Assembly (NCBI RefSeq): GCF_014191725.1
Contig: NZ_JACHWZ010000009.1
Coordinates: 1 to 64,000 of the forward strand
Reading direction: 5' to 3'
Source of the DNA: Microbulbifer rhizosphaerae
GTDB taxonomy: Bacteria > Pseudomonadota > Gammaproteobacteria > Pseudomonadales > Cellvibrionaceae
Length of the DNA stretch: 64,000 bases
How positions within the stretch are numbered: the stretch's first letter is position 1; each line of letters opens with the position of its first letter. Shown here in pieces: positions 37,142-46,754 of this stretch. The translations under genes were made by a program, and so were the position numbers. The notes under the pieces were generated by a model. That model was not told the DNA's origin, ran no database searches, and was given only the letters and a program-made list of their open reading frames with translations.

Positions 37142-37775
37142 AACTGCCGAGCCAGTGGACCACTTTGCGCCGGCGCAATATAAGCAGAAATACCGCAGCC
37201 GCGAGGTAGAGTGCCGGCTCCATCCAGCCACTCTTTACCGACCACCAGAAATGCCAGCAGCCCAACAGCAGGACCACATAGGCAAAGCCGTGGAGTTTTT
37301 TCCAGTGTTTCCCCATCAGCCGCATCAGTTTTGGAATCGAGGTAAGCGCCAGGGACAGCAGCAGTATCCAGGCCATAAAACCCAGCAGAATATAGGTGCG
37401 CTCAATCAACTCACCGCCAATCAGGGACCAGTCAAAGGCGAGATCCAGGGCCAGCCAACTGGTGAAATGCAGTGAAGCCCAGGTAAAACACCATAGTCCC
37501 AGCGGACGGCGCAATCGGTTCAGCTGGCCGGTGGACAGCCACTGGGCCAGCGGGGAAACCAGCAGGGTCAGCAGCAGCAATCGCAGGGCGCCGATGCCCA
37601 GGAAATGTATCAGCTCCTTTACCGGGTCGCCGCCCATCAACCCCGCGTTTACCGCATAAAAAAGCCACAACAGCGGCAGCGCCGAGCCGATATGCACCGC
37701 AAGCTGCAAAATAATTGCGAGGGTTTTGCGAAACCGGAGCGGCTGGATTCCGGATTTCTGTTCGAGAACTGCCAT
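37113..37775 (-). CDS. msrQ: Heme-binding membrane subunit MsrQ of the MsrPQ system
   Basis: A 220-residue, six-helix protein of the ferric-reductase-like YedZ/MsrQ family (LRRPLGLWCFTWASLHFTSW, and the Trp/His pairs in KLHGFAYVVLLLGCWHFWW). It passes electrons from the quinone pool to MsrP for repair of methionine sulfoxide in periplasmic proteins. It starts 3 bp after the msrP stop. The last several codons (PAPSRPR and stop) lie within the antisense of the ynfA remnant, so the C-terminal tail may have been altered by that rearrangement. Confidence 0.94.
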   Translation of the reverse strand: MAVLEQKSGIQPLRFRKTLAIILQLAVHIGSALPLLWLFYAVNAGLMGGDPVKELIHFLGIGALRLLLLTLLVSPLAQWLSTGQLNRLRRPLGLWCFTWASLHFTSWLALDLAFDWSLIGGELIERTYILLGFMAWILLLSLALTSIPKLMRLMGKHWKKLHGFAYVVLLLGCWHFWWSVKSGWMEPALYLAAAVFLLILRRRKVVHWLGSFIPAPSRPR

Positions 37776-37778
37776 ACG

Positions 37779-38786
37779 CTAAAAGTATTTTCTCAAGTTC
37801 ATTTGTGAGTACAGTGATGCTACCTGGTCGCCGTAGCCATTGAACGACAGTGTTTCCTGCCGGGTGACCGACAGCGGGCCGCCGGGGCCGATAAACCGCT
37901 CCGTGGCCTGGGACCACCGGGGATGGTCCACCGCCGGATTGACATTGGCATAAAACCCGTACTCGTTCGGGGCCAGGATATTCCAGGTGGTGGGCGGCAT
38001 TTTTTCCAGCAAACGTATTTTGACGATGGACTTGATTCCCTTGAAGCCGTATTTCCAGGGCACCACCAGCCTGATCGGGGCGCCGTTCTGGGGTGGCAGG
38101 GTCTTACCGTACAAACCGACTGTCAGAATGGTCAGGGGATTCATCGCTTCATCGATACGCAGGCCCTCAACGTAGGGGTAATCGATACCCCCGCCCAGGT
38201 ACCGGTCTTTTTGTCCCGGCATCTGCCCGGGATCGTACAGTGTTTCAAAGGCGACGTATTTGGCCCTGCTGGTGGGTTCGAAACGCTGGAGGAATTTGCC
38301 CAGTTCAAAGCCGATCCAGGGGATCACCATGGACCAGGCCTCCACACAGCGCATGCGATAAATACGCTCCTCCAGCTGCGATCCGGCCATCAGCTGCCAC
38401 ACATCCACTTTGCCCGGTTTGGCGACCTCCCCTTCGACGGTCAGCGTCCAGGGCTCCACTTTCAGCGACTGGCTGTTGCGAGCCGGGTCTGTCTTGCTGG
38501 TGCCGAATTCGTAGAAGTTGTTGTGATTGATGGCCTTGGCTTCTGGCGTCAGGGTCAGTGAGGGCCCGGGAGAGTGCGGACTGAATTGCAATGCCTTGCG
38601 CTCGGCCGTCTCCCGTTCTTCAGAGTCCGGAGACAGGAAATCGAGCAAACCGGCGTGAGCGCCGCCCGCGGCCAGCATGCCGCCGAGGCCGATGCCTTTT
38701 AACAGCGTGCGGCGATTCAGGTAGGCGGTCTCGGGAGTGACACTGCCTTCCGTCAGATCCCCCCGCTTCTTGGTCTTTATCAACAT
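37779..38786 (-). CDS. msrP: Periplasmic methionine sulfoxide reductase catalytic subunit MsrP
   Basis: About 335 residues with a Tat signal ([13 protein letters not shown]) and a sulfite-oxidase-fold molybdopterin domain. The molybdenum-ligating cysteine is in [14 protein letters not shown]. Other family segments are [33 protein letters not shown] and [11 protein letters not shown]. The start at 38786 was chosen to place the twin arginine about 25 residues in; an ATG at 38840 is in frame. It is the first gene of msrPQ. Confidence 0.95.
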   Translation of the reverse strand: MLIKTKKRGDLTEGSVTPETAYLNRRTLLKGIGLGGMLAAGGAHAGLLDFLSPDSEERETAERKALQFSPHSPGPSLTLTPEAKAINHNNFYEFGTSKTDPARNSQSLKVEPWTLTVEGEVAKPGKVDVWQLMAGSQLEERIYRMRCVEAWSMVIPWIGFELGKFLQRFEPTSRAKYVAFETLYDPGQMPGQKDRYLGGGIDYPYVEGLRIDEAMNPLTILTVGLYGKTLPPQNGAPIRLVVPWKYGFKGIKSIVKIRLLEKMPPTTWNILAPNEYGFYANVNPAVDHPRWSQATERFIGPGGPLSVTRQETLSFNGYGDQVASLYSQMNLRKYF

Positions 38787-39495
38787 AAACAGATTACTCC
38801 GCCAGGTCTGCGCCCGGGTTATCTCGAGAGGCACAATCAACGTTGTGACAAAGTAAGTTGTGGAAAGTTGGAATCAACTTCCCGCAATCCGCTATCGGGC
38901 CAGTTCCCCGGTACTTCCGGGCCACAGCCGCGACAATACGTTTGTCTGGCACCAGGGCCATTTTCTTACACAATTGCCGGCAGAGCCCAGCCTAAGGGTT
39001 TTCCGTACCTTCCAGGCACTGGCGGACACTGCACCAGATTTCAAGTTGAGCGGCAGCTCGTCGCGGCGTGACCCGCCGGGCTCCCCGGCAGCATGGCAGG
39101 ATCTGCCCAGGATACCGCCGCCGGGGATCAACAGACCGACAGAGGCGTGCCTCCGGGGGGACTGTCAAGCTCCCTCGCCTGCCCGGGCCTTCTGACCGAG
39201 CAGTGAATTATCGTCAAATCAAAAACTTACTGTAATAACTTAAAGTAAAAACTATTGAGGCAGACCAGGCTTCGCCTCGATCAGTTCGCAAATCGTGGTA
39301 CGCAAAAGCAAATCGCTGCCGGGAAAAGGAATTCTGTTCCTCTGAGGGCTTTTTGGGGGCACCAACTGTCCCGGATTGGACACATTTCATGCCTTTTGGA
39401 GCTTTGTGCCTTTATACTTGTCCTAAGCTATATCTCGCCGCCGCCACTCCGGGCGGTGGTGAACTGTGAAGTAGGACGTATTAAAGAGACCCCCT
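38787..39495. other. 709-bp non-coding gap between msrP and prc
   Basis: Short frames on both strands here lack recognisable features. I see no tRNA, repeat or strong terminator. A -10-like TATACT at 39413-39418 lies 78 bp before prc but has no good -35. The AT-rich patch at 39200-39260 could be the msrP or prc promoter area. Confidence 0.5.
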
Positions 39496-41601
39496 ATGCT
39501 GACCAATCGGATCGCCGCCCTGTTTTCCGGCCTCTTAATCCTCACCCTGACCCTGCTGCCCGTGGCCACCCTGGCCGAAGCGGATGCCCTGCAACCGGAG
39601 GAGGACCAGGGCAGTACCGCCCGGGAGATCGTCGGCAAACTCGAGATGCTGCACTACAACAAGCTGAAGCTCGGCGACGAGATGTCCGAGGAGCTGTGGG
39701 ACGAATATATTGAGGCCCTGGACCCCACCAAGAGCTATTTCCTGGCTTCCGACATCAACGAGTTCCGCCAGTGGCGCACCAAGCTGGACGACGAATTACG
39801 CACCGGCCAGGTAAACCATGGTTTCGAGATCTACAACCGCTACCGCCTGCGGGTAACCGATCGCCTGAACAATATCCTTTCCCAACTGGATAAGGGCCTG
39901 CCCGAGTTCGACTTCGATAGAGACGAATCCCTGGAGGTGGACCGCGAGGACAGCCAGTGGCCCGTCTCCATCAGCGCCGCCGACGAGCTGTGGCGTAAGC
40001 GCCTCAAATCCAGTGTGCTCAACTTGCGCCTCACCGGTAAAAAGGACGAGGAGATCCGCGATCTGCTCACCCGCCGTTACACGGGCCAGTTGAAGCGGGT
40101 GAAGCAGCAGAGCAGCGACGATGTATTCGAACTCTATATGAACTCACTCACCCGCTTGTACGATCCCCACAGCAACTATCTGTCGCCGCGCTCACTGGAA
40201 AACTTCAATATGAGCATGTCTCTCTCCCTGGAGGGCATCGGCGCCGTGCTGCAGATGGAGGATGAATATACCAAGGTGGCCCGCCTTGTCGCCGGTGGTC
40301 CCGCGGATCGCACCGGCAAACTCAAACCCAACGACAAGATCGTCGCCGTGGGCCAGGACAAAGAAGGCGAGATGGTCGACGTTGTCGGCTGGCGCCTGGA
40401 TGACGTGGTGGAACTGATTCGCGGCGCCGCCGGCACCTATGTTCGCCTGGAGACAATCCCCACCGGCGGCGACGGCAGCCACCGGACCATCCTGATCAAG
40501 CGCAGCAAGGTGAAGCTCGAGGACCAGGCGGCGAAAAAGGCGATATTCGAATTCTCCGACGGGGAGAAGAGCTACAAGATCGGCGTGATCAACCTGCCGA
40601 CCTTCTATATCGATTTCGAGGCCTATCGCCGCCGCGATCCGAACTACAAGAGCACCACCCGCGATGTGGCCAGGCTGCTCAACGAGCTGGAAGAGGAGAA
40701 CGTCGATGGCGTGATCCTGGACCTGCGCAACAACGGTGGCGGCTCCCTGCAGGAGGCCACCATGCTCACCGACCTGTTTATCGACCAGGGCCCGGTGGTG
40801 CAGATCCGGCACGCCAACGAGCAGATTTCCAGACATAACCGCTCCCGCTCCCGCGCTATGTACCGCGGGCCGCTGATGGTGCTGATCAACCGCCTGTCCG
40901 CCTCCGCCTCGGAAATTTTTGCCGGCGCCATCCAGGATTACAACCGCGGCCTGGTGGTGGGCAACCAATCCTTCGGTAAGGGCACGGTACAGACCATGGC
41001 GCCGCTCAAGGAAGGCCAGCTGAAGATCACCCAGTCCAAGTTCTACCGGGTATCCGGCGACAGCACCCAACATGCCGGGGTGACTCCGGATATTCCCATG
41101 CCACAGCTGATCGATACCGAGAGCGTGGGTGAGAGCGCCTACGATACCGCCCTGCCCTGGGATCGCATCCACGCGGTGCCGCACGCCAAGTACTTCGACC
41201 TGAAGGAACTGCTGCCGGCGTTGGTCAGCAAACACAATCAGCGCACCGCGACCGACCCGGACTTTGTCTACCTGCGCGAGCAATTCCGGTTCGAGCGGGA
41301 ACGGGCCGACCAAGAGTCCATTTCCCTGAACGAAAAGGCGCGGGAAGAGGAGCGCGAAGCGCTGAACGAGCGGCTACTCACCATGGAAAACCGCCGTCGC
41401 AACGCCAAGGGCCTGGAGCCCTACGAGAGCTTTGAGGCCTTGGAGGAAAGCGAATCGGACGATGTCGCAGCCCTGGGTGGGCCAGTGGAAATCAAGCTGG
41501 AAGATGATCCGATCCTGAACGAGGCCGGCTACATCATGGCGGATTTTATCGGCCTGAATAAAAAGGCCTCCAAGGCGCCACCGCAGGTGGCGAATTTCTA
41601 A
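39496..41601 (+). CDS. prc: Carboxy-terminal processing (tail-specific) protease Prc/Tsp
   Basis: A 701-residue periplasmic S41 protease. It has a signal peptide (about 1-27), N-terminal helical domain, PDZ domain (about 225-320) and protease core with the catalytic Ser470 (RLSASASEIFAG), Asp481 and Lys495 (SFGKGTVQ). These three residues keep the spacing of E. coli Tsp Ser430/Asp441/Lys455. A C-terminal DUF3340 helical region follows. It degrades C-terminally marked proteins and trims envelope hydrolases. It is followed by a repeat and a strong terminator, so it is a single-gene transcript. Confidence 0.96.
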   Translation: MLTNRIAALFSGLLILTLTLLPVATLAEADALQPEEDQGSTAREIVGKLEMLHYNKLKLGDEMSEELWDEYIEALDPTKSYFLASDINEFRQWRTKLDDELRTGQVNHGFEIYNRYRLRVTDRLNNILSQLDKGLPEFDFDRDESLEVDREDSQWPVSISAADELWRKRLKSSVLNLRLTGKKDEEIRDLLTRRYTGQLKRVKQQSSDDVFELYMNSLTRLYDPHSNYLSPRSLENFNMSMSLSLEGIGAVLQMEDEYTKVARLVAGGPADRTGKLKPNDKIVAVGQDKEGEMVDVVGWRLDDVVELIRGAAGTYVRLETIPTGGDGSHRTILIKRSKVKLEDQAAKKAIFEFSDGEKSYKIGVINLPTFYIDFEAYRRRDPNYKSTTRDVARLLNELEEENVDGVILDLRNNGGGSLQEATMLTDLFIDQGPVVQIRHANEQISRHNRSRSRAMYRGPLMVLINRLSASASEIFAGAIQDYNRGLVVGNQSFGKGTVQTMAPLKEGQLKITQSKFYRVSGDSTQHAGVTPDIPMPQLIDTESVGESAYDTALPWDRIHAVPHAKYFDLKELLPALVSKHNQRTATDPDFVYLREQFRFERERADQESISLNEKAREEEREALNERLLTMENRRRNAKGLEPYESFEALEESESDDVAALGGPVEIKLEDDPILNEAGYIMADFIGLNKKASKAPPQVANF

Positions 41602-41602
41602 A

Positions 41603-41652
41603 CCCCGGGAACGCGGAGCGCCAGCTCCGCCTGCGGGCCGGAGGCCCGCTTC
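41603..41652 (+). repeat. Second-family repeat, copy 1 (CCCCGGGA..GCGGAGC type)
   Basis: A GC-rich sequence directly after the prc stop, with nested short inverted repeats (GGAGC...GCTCC; GCGGGCC...GGCCCGC). It matches 42565-42614 at nearly every position. It differs from the GTAGGAGCGG REP family. Confidence 0.8.
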
Positions 41653-41704
41653 ATGTGCCCGGGACAGATTGCAGAAGCGGCCCGCGGCCGCGATCATTGT
41701 TTTC

Positions 41705-41735
41705 AGGTTGGGCTTGAGCCCAACCTTTTTATTTT
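41705..41735 (+). terminator. Rho-independent terminator after prc
   Basis: The perfect 9-bp stem AGGTTGGGC / GCCCAACCT has a TTGA loop, then TTTTTATTTT. It lies between prc and xthA, 13 bp before the xthA start, so xthA must have its own promoter or rely on readthrough. Confidence 0.88.
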
Positions 41736-41747
41736 CAGGGGGAAAAT

Positions 41748-42563
41748 ATGAAAGTCGTATCCTTCAACGTCAACAGTATCCGCGCGCGCCTGCACCAGAT
41801 GGAGGCGCTGGTGCAGAGCCACAGTCCGGAGATTATCGGCCTGCAGGAAACCAAGGTCACCGACGAGGATTTTCCCGTGGATGTGGTGCGCGACCTGGGT
41901 TACGAAGTTATTTTTTCCGGCCAGAAGACCCACTACGGCGTCGCCCTGCTCTCCCGCCTGCCGTTTGTTAAAGAGGAGTACGGCTTCCCCGAAGATGGCG
42001 CCGACGCCCAGCGACGCACGGTAATCGGCCAGTTCGATATCGGCAAGGGGGAACCGCTAACAGTGATCAACGGCTACTTCCCCCAGGGGGAAAGCCGCGA
42101 GCACCCGATCAAATTCCCCGCCAAGCGCAAATACTATGCGGACCTGGACACATACCTGCAAAAGCACTGCAAACCCAGCGCTCCCCTGCTGGTGATCGGC
42201 GATATGAATATCTCCCCCACGGACCTGGATATCGGCATCGGCGAACCCAACCGCAAGCGCTGGCTGCGCGACGGCAAGTGCAGCTTTCTGCCCGAGGAGC
42301 GCGAGTGGCTGGAAAAAATCCAGGGCTGGGGACTGGTGGATACCTTCCGCGAACAGAACCCGGACACCAACGATGTGTTCAGCTGGTTCGACTACCGCAG
42401 CCGCGGCTTCGAACGCGACCCCAAGCGGGGCCTGCGCATCGACCTGATCCTGGCCAGCGACTCCATGGCCCAGGCCTGTGTGGGCACCGGGGTGGACTAC
42501 GAGATCCGCGCCATGGACCGCCCCTCCGACCACGCGCCAGTGTGGGCCGAATTCAAGCTCTGA
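41748..42563 (+). CDS. xthA: Exodeoxyribonuclease III
   Basis: A 271-residue AP endonuclease and 3'-5' exonuclease of the EEP fold. Motifs: [18 protein letters not shown] (metal-binding Glu), [20 protein letters not shown] and the C-terminal catalytic [10 protein letters not shown]. It is of normal length. It removes blocked 3' ends and incises abasic sites in base-excision repair. Its ATG lies just after the prc terminator, with a GGGGGA ribosome site. Confidence 0.95.
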   Translation: MKVVSFNVNSIRARLHQMEALVQSHSPEIIGLQETKVTDEDFPVDVVRDLGYEVIFSGQKTHYGVALLSRLPFVKEEYGFPEDGADAQRRTVIGQFDIGKGEPLTVINGYFPQGESREHPIKFPAKRKYYADLDTYLQKHCKPSAPLLVIGDMNISPTDLDIGIGEPNRKRWLRDGKCSFLPEEREWLEKIQGWGLVDTFREQNPDTNDVFSWFDYRSRGFERDPKRGLRIDLILASDSMAQACVGTGVDYEIRAMDRPSDHAPVWAEFKL

Positions 42564-42564
42564 T

Positions 42565-42614
42565 CCCCGGGACCGCGGAGCTCCAGCTCCGCCCGCGGGC
42601 CACAGGCCCGCTCC
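42565..42614 (+). repeat. Second-family repeat, copy 2
   Basis: Directly after the xthA stop, in the same orientation and same position relative to the stop codon as the copy behind prc. Core: CCCCGGGACCGCGGAGC, then GCGGGCC...GGCCCGC. It has no T-tract. Confidence 0.8.
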
Positions 42615-42683
42615 CATTCCCCCTCCAATAGCCCCTCGCCAGTCCACCAACGCTCGCTCTTCGACCTTGCGCATACGGAAAAC

Positions 42684-42706
42684 CATATATATGATTCAGC
42701 GCATAT
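42684..42706. promoter_or_regulatory. Candidate ArsR operator
   Basis: The palindrome CATATATATG (42684-42693) is followed by CATAT (42702-42706), giving an ATATG-8-CATAT dyad about 20 bp before the arsR start. AT-rich dyads of this kind bind ArsR-type repressors. Confidence 0.5.
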
Positions 42707-42724
42707 CCAAAAGCAGCCCCACAA

Positions 42725-43069
42725 ATGAACCCTCTCCAATTCTACAAATGCCTGGCCGACGAAACCCGCCTGCGCTGCATATTGCTGATCCATATGGAGA
42801 GAGAACTCTGCGTCTGCGAGCTGACCGGTGCCCTGGGAGAAATCCAACCCAAAATCTCCCGCCACCTGGCCCAACTGCGCAAATGCGACCTGCTGCTTGA
42901 CCGCCGTCAGGGCCAGTGGGTTTTCTACCGTATCAATCCCGCCCTGCCCCTCTGGACAAAGGCGGTCCTGGAGCAAACTGCCGAACACAACCGGCAGTTC
43001 CTCGACGAAAACCTGAAGAAGCTATCCTCCATGGGAGACAGGCCGGAACGTCTGCGCTCCTGTTGCTAA
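42725..43069 (+). CDS. arsR: ArsR family arsenic-responsive repressor
   Basis: A 114-residue winged-helix regulator. The DNA-recognition helix holds ELCVCEL with Cys29 and Cys31, the As(III) site type of E. coli ArsR, and there is a terminal Cys113-Cys114 pair. The recognition sequence IQPKISRHLAQLRKCDLL is typical. It is first of the arsR-gapdh-arsJ series, 15 bp before the dehydrogenase gene. It represses the operon until arsenite binds. Confidence 0.92.
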   Translation: MNPLQFYKCLADETRLRCILLIHMERELCVCELTGALGEIQPKISRHLAQLRKCDLLLDRRQGQWVFYRINPALPLWTKAVLEQTAEHNRQFLDENLKKLSSMGDRPERLRSCC

Positions 43070-43084
43070 CGGAGCAGGAAAAAT

Positions 43085-44098
43085 ATGGCAATCAGAATTG
43101 GTATCAACGGCTTCGGCCGCATCGGCCGCCTGGCTCTGCGCGCAGGCTGGGACTGGCCAGAGGTGGAATTCGTGCAGGTCAACGATCCCGCCGGCGATGC
43201 GGAAACCCTGGCGCACCTGCTGAATTTCGACTCGGTGCACGGCCGCTGGCAGCATACCGCCGAGGCCGACGGCAATACCATCGACATCGGTGGCCGACGC
43301 CTGGCCTGCTCGCGGAATAGCGCCATCGCCGATACCGATTGGTCCGGGTGCGACCTGGTGATCGAGGCCTCCGGCAAGATGAAATCCACCGCCCTGCTAC
43401 AGGCCTATCTCGATCAGGGTGTCAAACGGGTGGTGGTCTCCGCACCGGTCAAGGAGCCGGGCGTGCTCAATATCGTAATGGGCGTCAACCACCAGCTTTA
43501 CGACAGGGATCAGCACCGTATCGTGACTGCCGCCTCCTGTACCACCAACTGCCTGGCGCCGGTGGTCAAGGTAATCCATGAAAAACTGGGGATCAAACAC
43601 GGCTCCATCACCACCATCCACGATCTCACCAACACCCAGACCATTCTCGACGCGCCGCACAAGGATCTGCGCCGGGCCCGCGCATGCGGTATGAGCCTGA
43701 TCCCCACCACCACCGGTTCCGCCACCGCGATCACGGCAATTTTTCCCGAACTGCAGGGCAAGCTGAATGGACATGCAGTGCGCGTACCCCTGGCCAATGC
43801 CTCGCTCACCGACTGCGTATTCGAAGTGGAACGGGCCACCAGCGTCAACGAGGTCAACAGTTTTCTGAAAGCCGCGGCGGAAACTGAGCTGAAGGATATC
43901 CTCGGTTACGAGGAGCGCCCGCTGGTTTCCATCGATTACAAAACAGACCCCCGCTCCAGCATCATTGATGCCCTGTCCACCATGGTGGTGAACGATACCC
44001 AGGTAAAAATCTATGCCTGGTACGACAACGAGTGGGGCTATGCCAACCGCACTGCGGAGTTAGCGCGAATGGTTGGCTCCATGGACCGGAATTTGTAA
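43085..44098 (+). CDS. Glyceraldehyde-3-phosphate dehydrogenase of the ArsJ pathway
   Basis: A 337-residue type I GAPDH with NAD-binding [14 protein letters not shown], catalytic Cys152 in [11 protein letters not shown], and the C-terminal [11 protein letters not shown]. Between arsR and arsJ it is the arsenate-detoxifying form. It uses arsenate in place of phosphate to form 1-arseno-3-phosphoglycerate, which ArsJ exports (established for the Pseudomonas aeruginosa pair). It has a good GGAG ribosome site. The context argues against it being the main glycolytic enzyme. Confidence 0.94.
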   Translation: MAIRIGINGFGRIGRLALRAGWDWPEVEFVQVNDPAGDAETLAHLLNFDSVHGRWQHTAEADGNTIDIGGRRLACSRNSAIADTDWSGCDLVIEASGKMKSTALLQAYLDQGVKRVVVSAPVKEPGVLNIVMGVNHQLYDRDQHRIVTAASCTTNCLAPVVKVIHEKLGIKHGSITTIHDLTNTQTILDAPHKDLRRARACGMSLIPTTTGSATAITAIFPELQGKLNGHAVRVPLANASLTDCVFEVERATSVNEVNSFLKAAAETELKDILGYEERPLVSIDYKTDPRSSIIDALSTMVVNDTQVKIYAWYDNEWGYANRTAELARMVGSMDRNL

Positions 44099-44117
44099 AA
44101 GCTTTGATCAATCTCCC

Positions 44118-44205
44118 GTAGGAGCGGCGGGGCGGCCATCCGCCCATGCCCGCGATCAGCAGAGGTTAAGCCCACCGGCTGATCGCGGGCATGGCCCGCT
44201 CCTAC
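44118..44205. repeat. REP palindrome inside the ars operon
   Basis: Left arm from 44118 (GTAGGAGCGG...) and right arm 44178-44205 (GCTGATCGCGGGCATGGCCC...CTAC) form an imperfect long hairpin between gapdh and arsJ. The left arm carries an extra GGCGGCCATCC insertion relative to the right. It ends 19 bp before the arsJ start. Confidence 0.8.
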
Positions 44206-44224
44206 ATCGGTCATCGAGATCCTG

Positions 44225-45436
44225 ATGCTTTCTCTATCCTCCCTACCATCCCAAGTCCGCCAGTATCTGCTGGTCACCGGCAACTACTGGGCCTTCACCC
44301 TCACCGACGGCGCCCTGCGCATGTTGGTGGTGCTCTATTTCCACGACCTGGGCTACAGCCCGCTGCAGATCGCCCTGCTGTTTCTCTTTTACGAGTTCTT
44401 CGGCGTGGTGACCAACCTGGTGGGCGGCTGGCTGGGCGCGCGGCTGGGGTTGAACCGCACCATGAATATCGGCCTGGCGCTGCAGGTAATCGCCCTCGCC
44501 ATGCTTCTGGTTCCCGCCGCGCTGCTGACGGTTCCCTGGGTGATGGCCGCCCAGGCGCTCTCCGGCATCGCCAAGGATCTCAACAAGATGAGCGCCAAGA
44601 GTGCCATCAAACTGCTGGTACCCGCGGAAGCCCAGGGCACCTTGTACAAATGGGTGGCAATACTCACCGGATCGAAAAATGCCCTGAAGGGCGTGGGCTT
44701 TTTTCTCGGCGGCGCTCTGCTGGCCCTACTCGGGTTCAGGGGTACCGTGGGGATAATGGCAGCGGCCCTGGCGCTGGTGTGGCTGGCGAGCGTCCTGCTG
44801 CTGAAAAGGGATTTGGGCAAGGCCAAAGCGAAAAGCAAATTCCGCGATATTTTCTCCAAGAGCCGCGCGGTCAACCTGCTGTCCGCGGCGCGGCTGTTCC
44901 TGTTCGCCGCACGGGATGTATGGTTTGTGGTGGCACTGCCGGTGTTTCTCGCCAGCCGCTTCGGCTGGGATTACTGGCAAGTGGGCGGCTTCCTGGCGCT
45001 GTGGATTATCGGCTACGGCATTGTCCAGTCCCTGGCTCCGCACTTTACCGGCAGGGGCAAACTGCCGGACGGCAGAACCGCTTTTGTCTGGGCCGGAGTA
45101 CTGGCGCTGGTTCCCGCACTGATAGCAATGGCCCTGCTCGGGGGCATTCACCCCGCGGCCAGTTTGCTCGGGGGGCTGATGCTGTTCGGCGCACTCTTCG
45201 CAATCAATTCCTCCCTGCACAGCTACCTGATCGTCAGCTATGCGCGGGAGGATGGCGTGTCCATGGATGTGGGTTTCTACTATATGGCCAATGCCATGGG
45301 AAGGCTGGCGGGGACAGTGCTGTCCGGCTGGGTCTACCAGACGGCCGGACTGGAGGCCTGCCTGTGGATATCGGCGGTATTTCTGCTGCTGGCAGCGGTA
45401 CTCTCACTGGGACTACCACGACACCACCCATCGTAG
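44225..45436 (+). CDS. arsJ: Organoarsenical efflux MFS transporter ArsJ
   Basis: A 403-residue, 12-helix major-facilitator protein. ArsJ segments: NYWAFTLTDGALRMLVVLYF, GIAKDLNKMSAKSAIKLL and GVGFFLGGALLALLGFRG. It exports 1-arseno-3-phosphoglycerate made by the adjacent GAPDH. The gene start has a weak ribosome site and lies just past a REP palindrome, which may lower its expression relative to gapdh. It is separated from the convergent nuclease gene by 32 bp. Confidence 0.94.
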   Translation: MLSLSSLPSQVRQYLLVTGNYWAFTLTDGALRMLVVLYFHDLGYSPLQIALLFLFYEFFGVVTNLVGGWLGARLGLNRTMNIGLALQVIALAMLLVPAALLTVPWVMAAQALSGIAKDLNKMSAKSAIKLLVPAEAQGTLYKWVAILTGSKNALKGVGFFLGGALLALLGFRGTVGIMAAALALVWLASVLLLKRDLGKAKAKSKFRDIFSKSRAVNLLSAARLFLFAARDVWFVVALPVFLASRFGWDYWQVGGFLALWIIGYGIVQSLAPHFTGRGKLPDGRTAFVWAGVLALVPALIAMALLGGIHPAASLLGGLMLFGALFAINSSLHSYLIVSYAREDGVSMDVGFYYMANAMGRLAGTVLSGWVYQTAGLEACLWISAVFLLLAAVLSLGLPRHHPS

Positions 45437-45468
45437 GGCGCGCCGCGCACCAGCTGTTACAGCAATGA

Positions 45469-46287
45469 TTACTGCTGCCCCAGTACCTGATTGACCAGAC
45501 CCGCCAGGCGAACACCGCCCCGGCGCAGGCGCTGCGCGACAACCTCCCGGTTGCGACGGTAGTAATCCTCCCCCAACTCAACCTGGCTGGTATAGGCATG
45601 GCTGTGCACCAGGCGCTGGGATTCAGCGGCCCAGTCCTCCGGCGTGCTGTCCAGCCACTGTTTGCGCTCCCGCTCGCCGATTGACCGCCGCTGTTCTTCG
45701 GCGTACTGCTTCCAATCGCGCACAAAGCCCGCGGGCAGGTAGACATCCCAGAGCGCGTGCAGGTTGGTGGGAAAACCGAAGAACTCGACTTTTATATCAT
45801 TGCCGCCGCGATCCTCGGACAGGCCGGTGTGCAGCGGCTGGTGCAGGTCGCCGACAAAGTGGGCGACAAACAGCAATGCCTCGGCCCGCTCGCTTTTCGT
45901 CGCACTGCGGTCACCGAGTATTTTCCCGAAGTGGTCAATGGCCTTGAGGATGCACCCGGCCGGCGGGCAGTCGCGCTCTTCCTTATATCCATCCCATTGG
46001 CGCGGCAGGCTGATGTAGTGCATCGACGCCGCCCAGTCGTAGCGGCTGTCGCTGCGAATACGGTCCGCCCAGGTAGTGGCCTCCGCCAGGTTCGGCTCCC
46101 CGGCACTCTCCAGCAGCTCTCCCACCCGGGTTCTGACCTCCGGACGCAAATAGCCCCAGGCGATCTCTCCCACCACCCGGTGACCGTCCTCTCCCCAGGC
46201 CATTGTATTGACCGATGTCAGTAATATGGAAAAGCAGAAGATTACTTTTACAAAAATATTTCTATCTGGTTTCACTTCATGCCTCAT
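45469..46287 (-). CDS. Secreted S1/P1 family nuclease
   Basis: 272 residues. The signal peptide is followed at once by the mature N-terminus WGEDGHRVVGEIAW, in which the N-terminal tryptophan is itself a zinc ligand in this family. Other zinc-site segments are ATTWADRIR, AHFVGDLHQPLH and GGNDIKV, then NLHALWD. All three-zinc ligands appear present. It cleaves single-stranded DNA and RNA in the periplasm or outside, probably for phosphate and nucleoside supply. Convergent with arsJ. The exact start codon is uncertain. Confidence 0.92.
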   Translation of the reverse strand: MRHEVKPDRNIFVKVIFCFSILLTSVNTMAWGEDGHRVVGEIAWGYLRPEVRTRVGELLESAGEPNLAEATTWADRIRSDSRYDWAASMHYISLPRQWDGYKEERDCPPAGCILKAIDHFGKILGDRSATKSERAEALLFVAHFVGDLHQPLHTGLSEDRGGNDIKVEFFGFPTNLHALWDVYLPAGFVRDWKQYAEEQRRSIGERERKQWLDSTPEDWAAESQRLVHSHAYTSQVELGEDYYRRNREVVAQRLRRGGVRLAGLVNQVLGQQ

Positions 46288-46754
46288 TGTATTTTTCCGT
46301 CCCGGCCTATCCTATCTGGACTTTATGACAAACTTGAACTTGAAGACAAAAATTATTTCCGGCGTATTTCCGGGAGCCCATTTTGATGCAGTGTGCTTCA
46401 CTGTAATGAAGCGGACGCCCGATATTGGTGCCAGATGGTTCTAATTTGAATGGCACTTCCGCGGCATAAAAACCGACAACCAAAACATAACCATACACAA
46501 ACCTTTTGGCATAATTGTTGCCTCTATGTTACAGAAAAAGAGCGAAAGTGGTTAACTGTTGAGTACAACGACTTTCCCTACTCAAACTCCGCACCAAACA
46601 ACATCAATAAAATTTTCATCCCAGTGTCATTTTTCTCCCTGAGAATAGCGCCGGCGCTAATTCTCGGAAGCATTGAACAGAACCGAGGAAACAATAAATC
46701 ATACACCACACCGATGGCCCTGCTCTTTGGCCACTTCAAGACGAGGAGAATTTC
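46288..46754. promoter_or_regulatory. 467-bp upstream region of nuclease and Oar-like receptor, with a sigma-54-like element
   Basis: AT-rich and without a supported gene. At 46507-46522, TTGGCATAATTGTTGC has the GG-N10-GC spacing of sigma-54 promoters (close to TGGCAC-N5-TTGC), 233 bp upstream of the receptor ATG. This is a candidate only; no bound activator gene is nearby. Confidence 0.35.

Noticed and set aside
38860..39195. Possible small plus-strand gene between msrP and prc
   Set aside because: Composition Pro/Arg/Ser-rich, no ribosome site, no family resemblance; overlaps an equally weak minus-strand frame.
43085..44098. Glycolytic gapA
   Set aside because: The gene lies between arsR and arsJ, a recognised arsenate detoxification arrangement.
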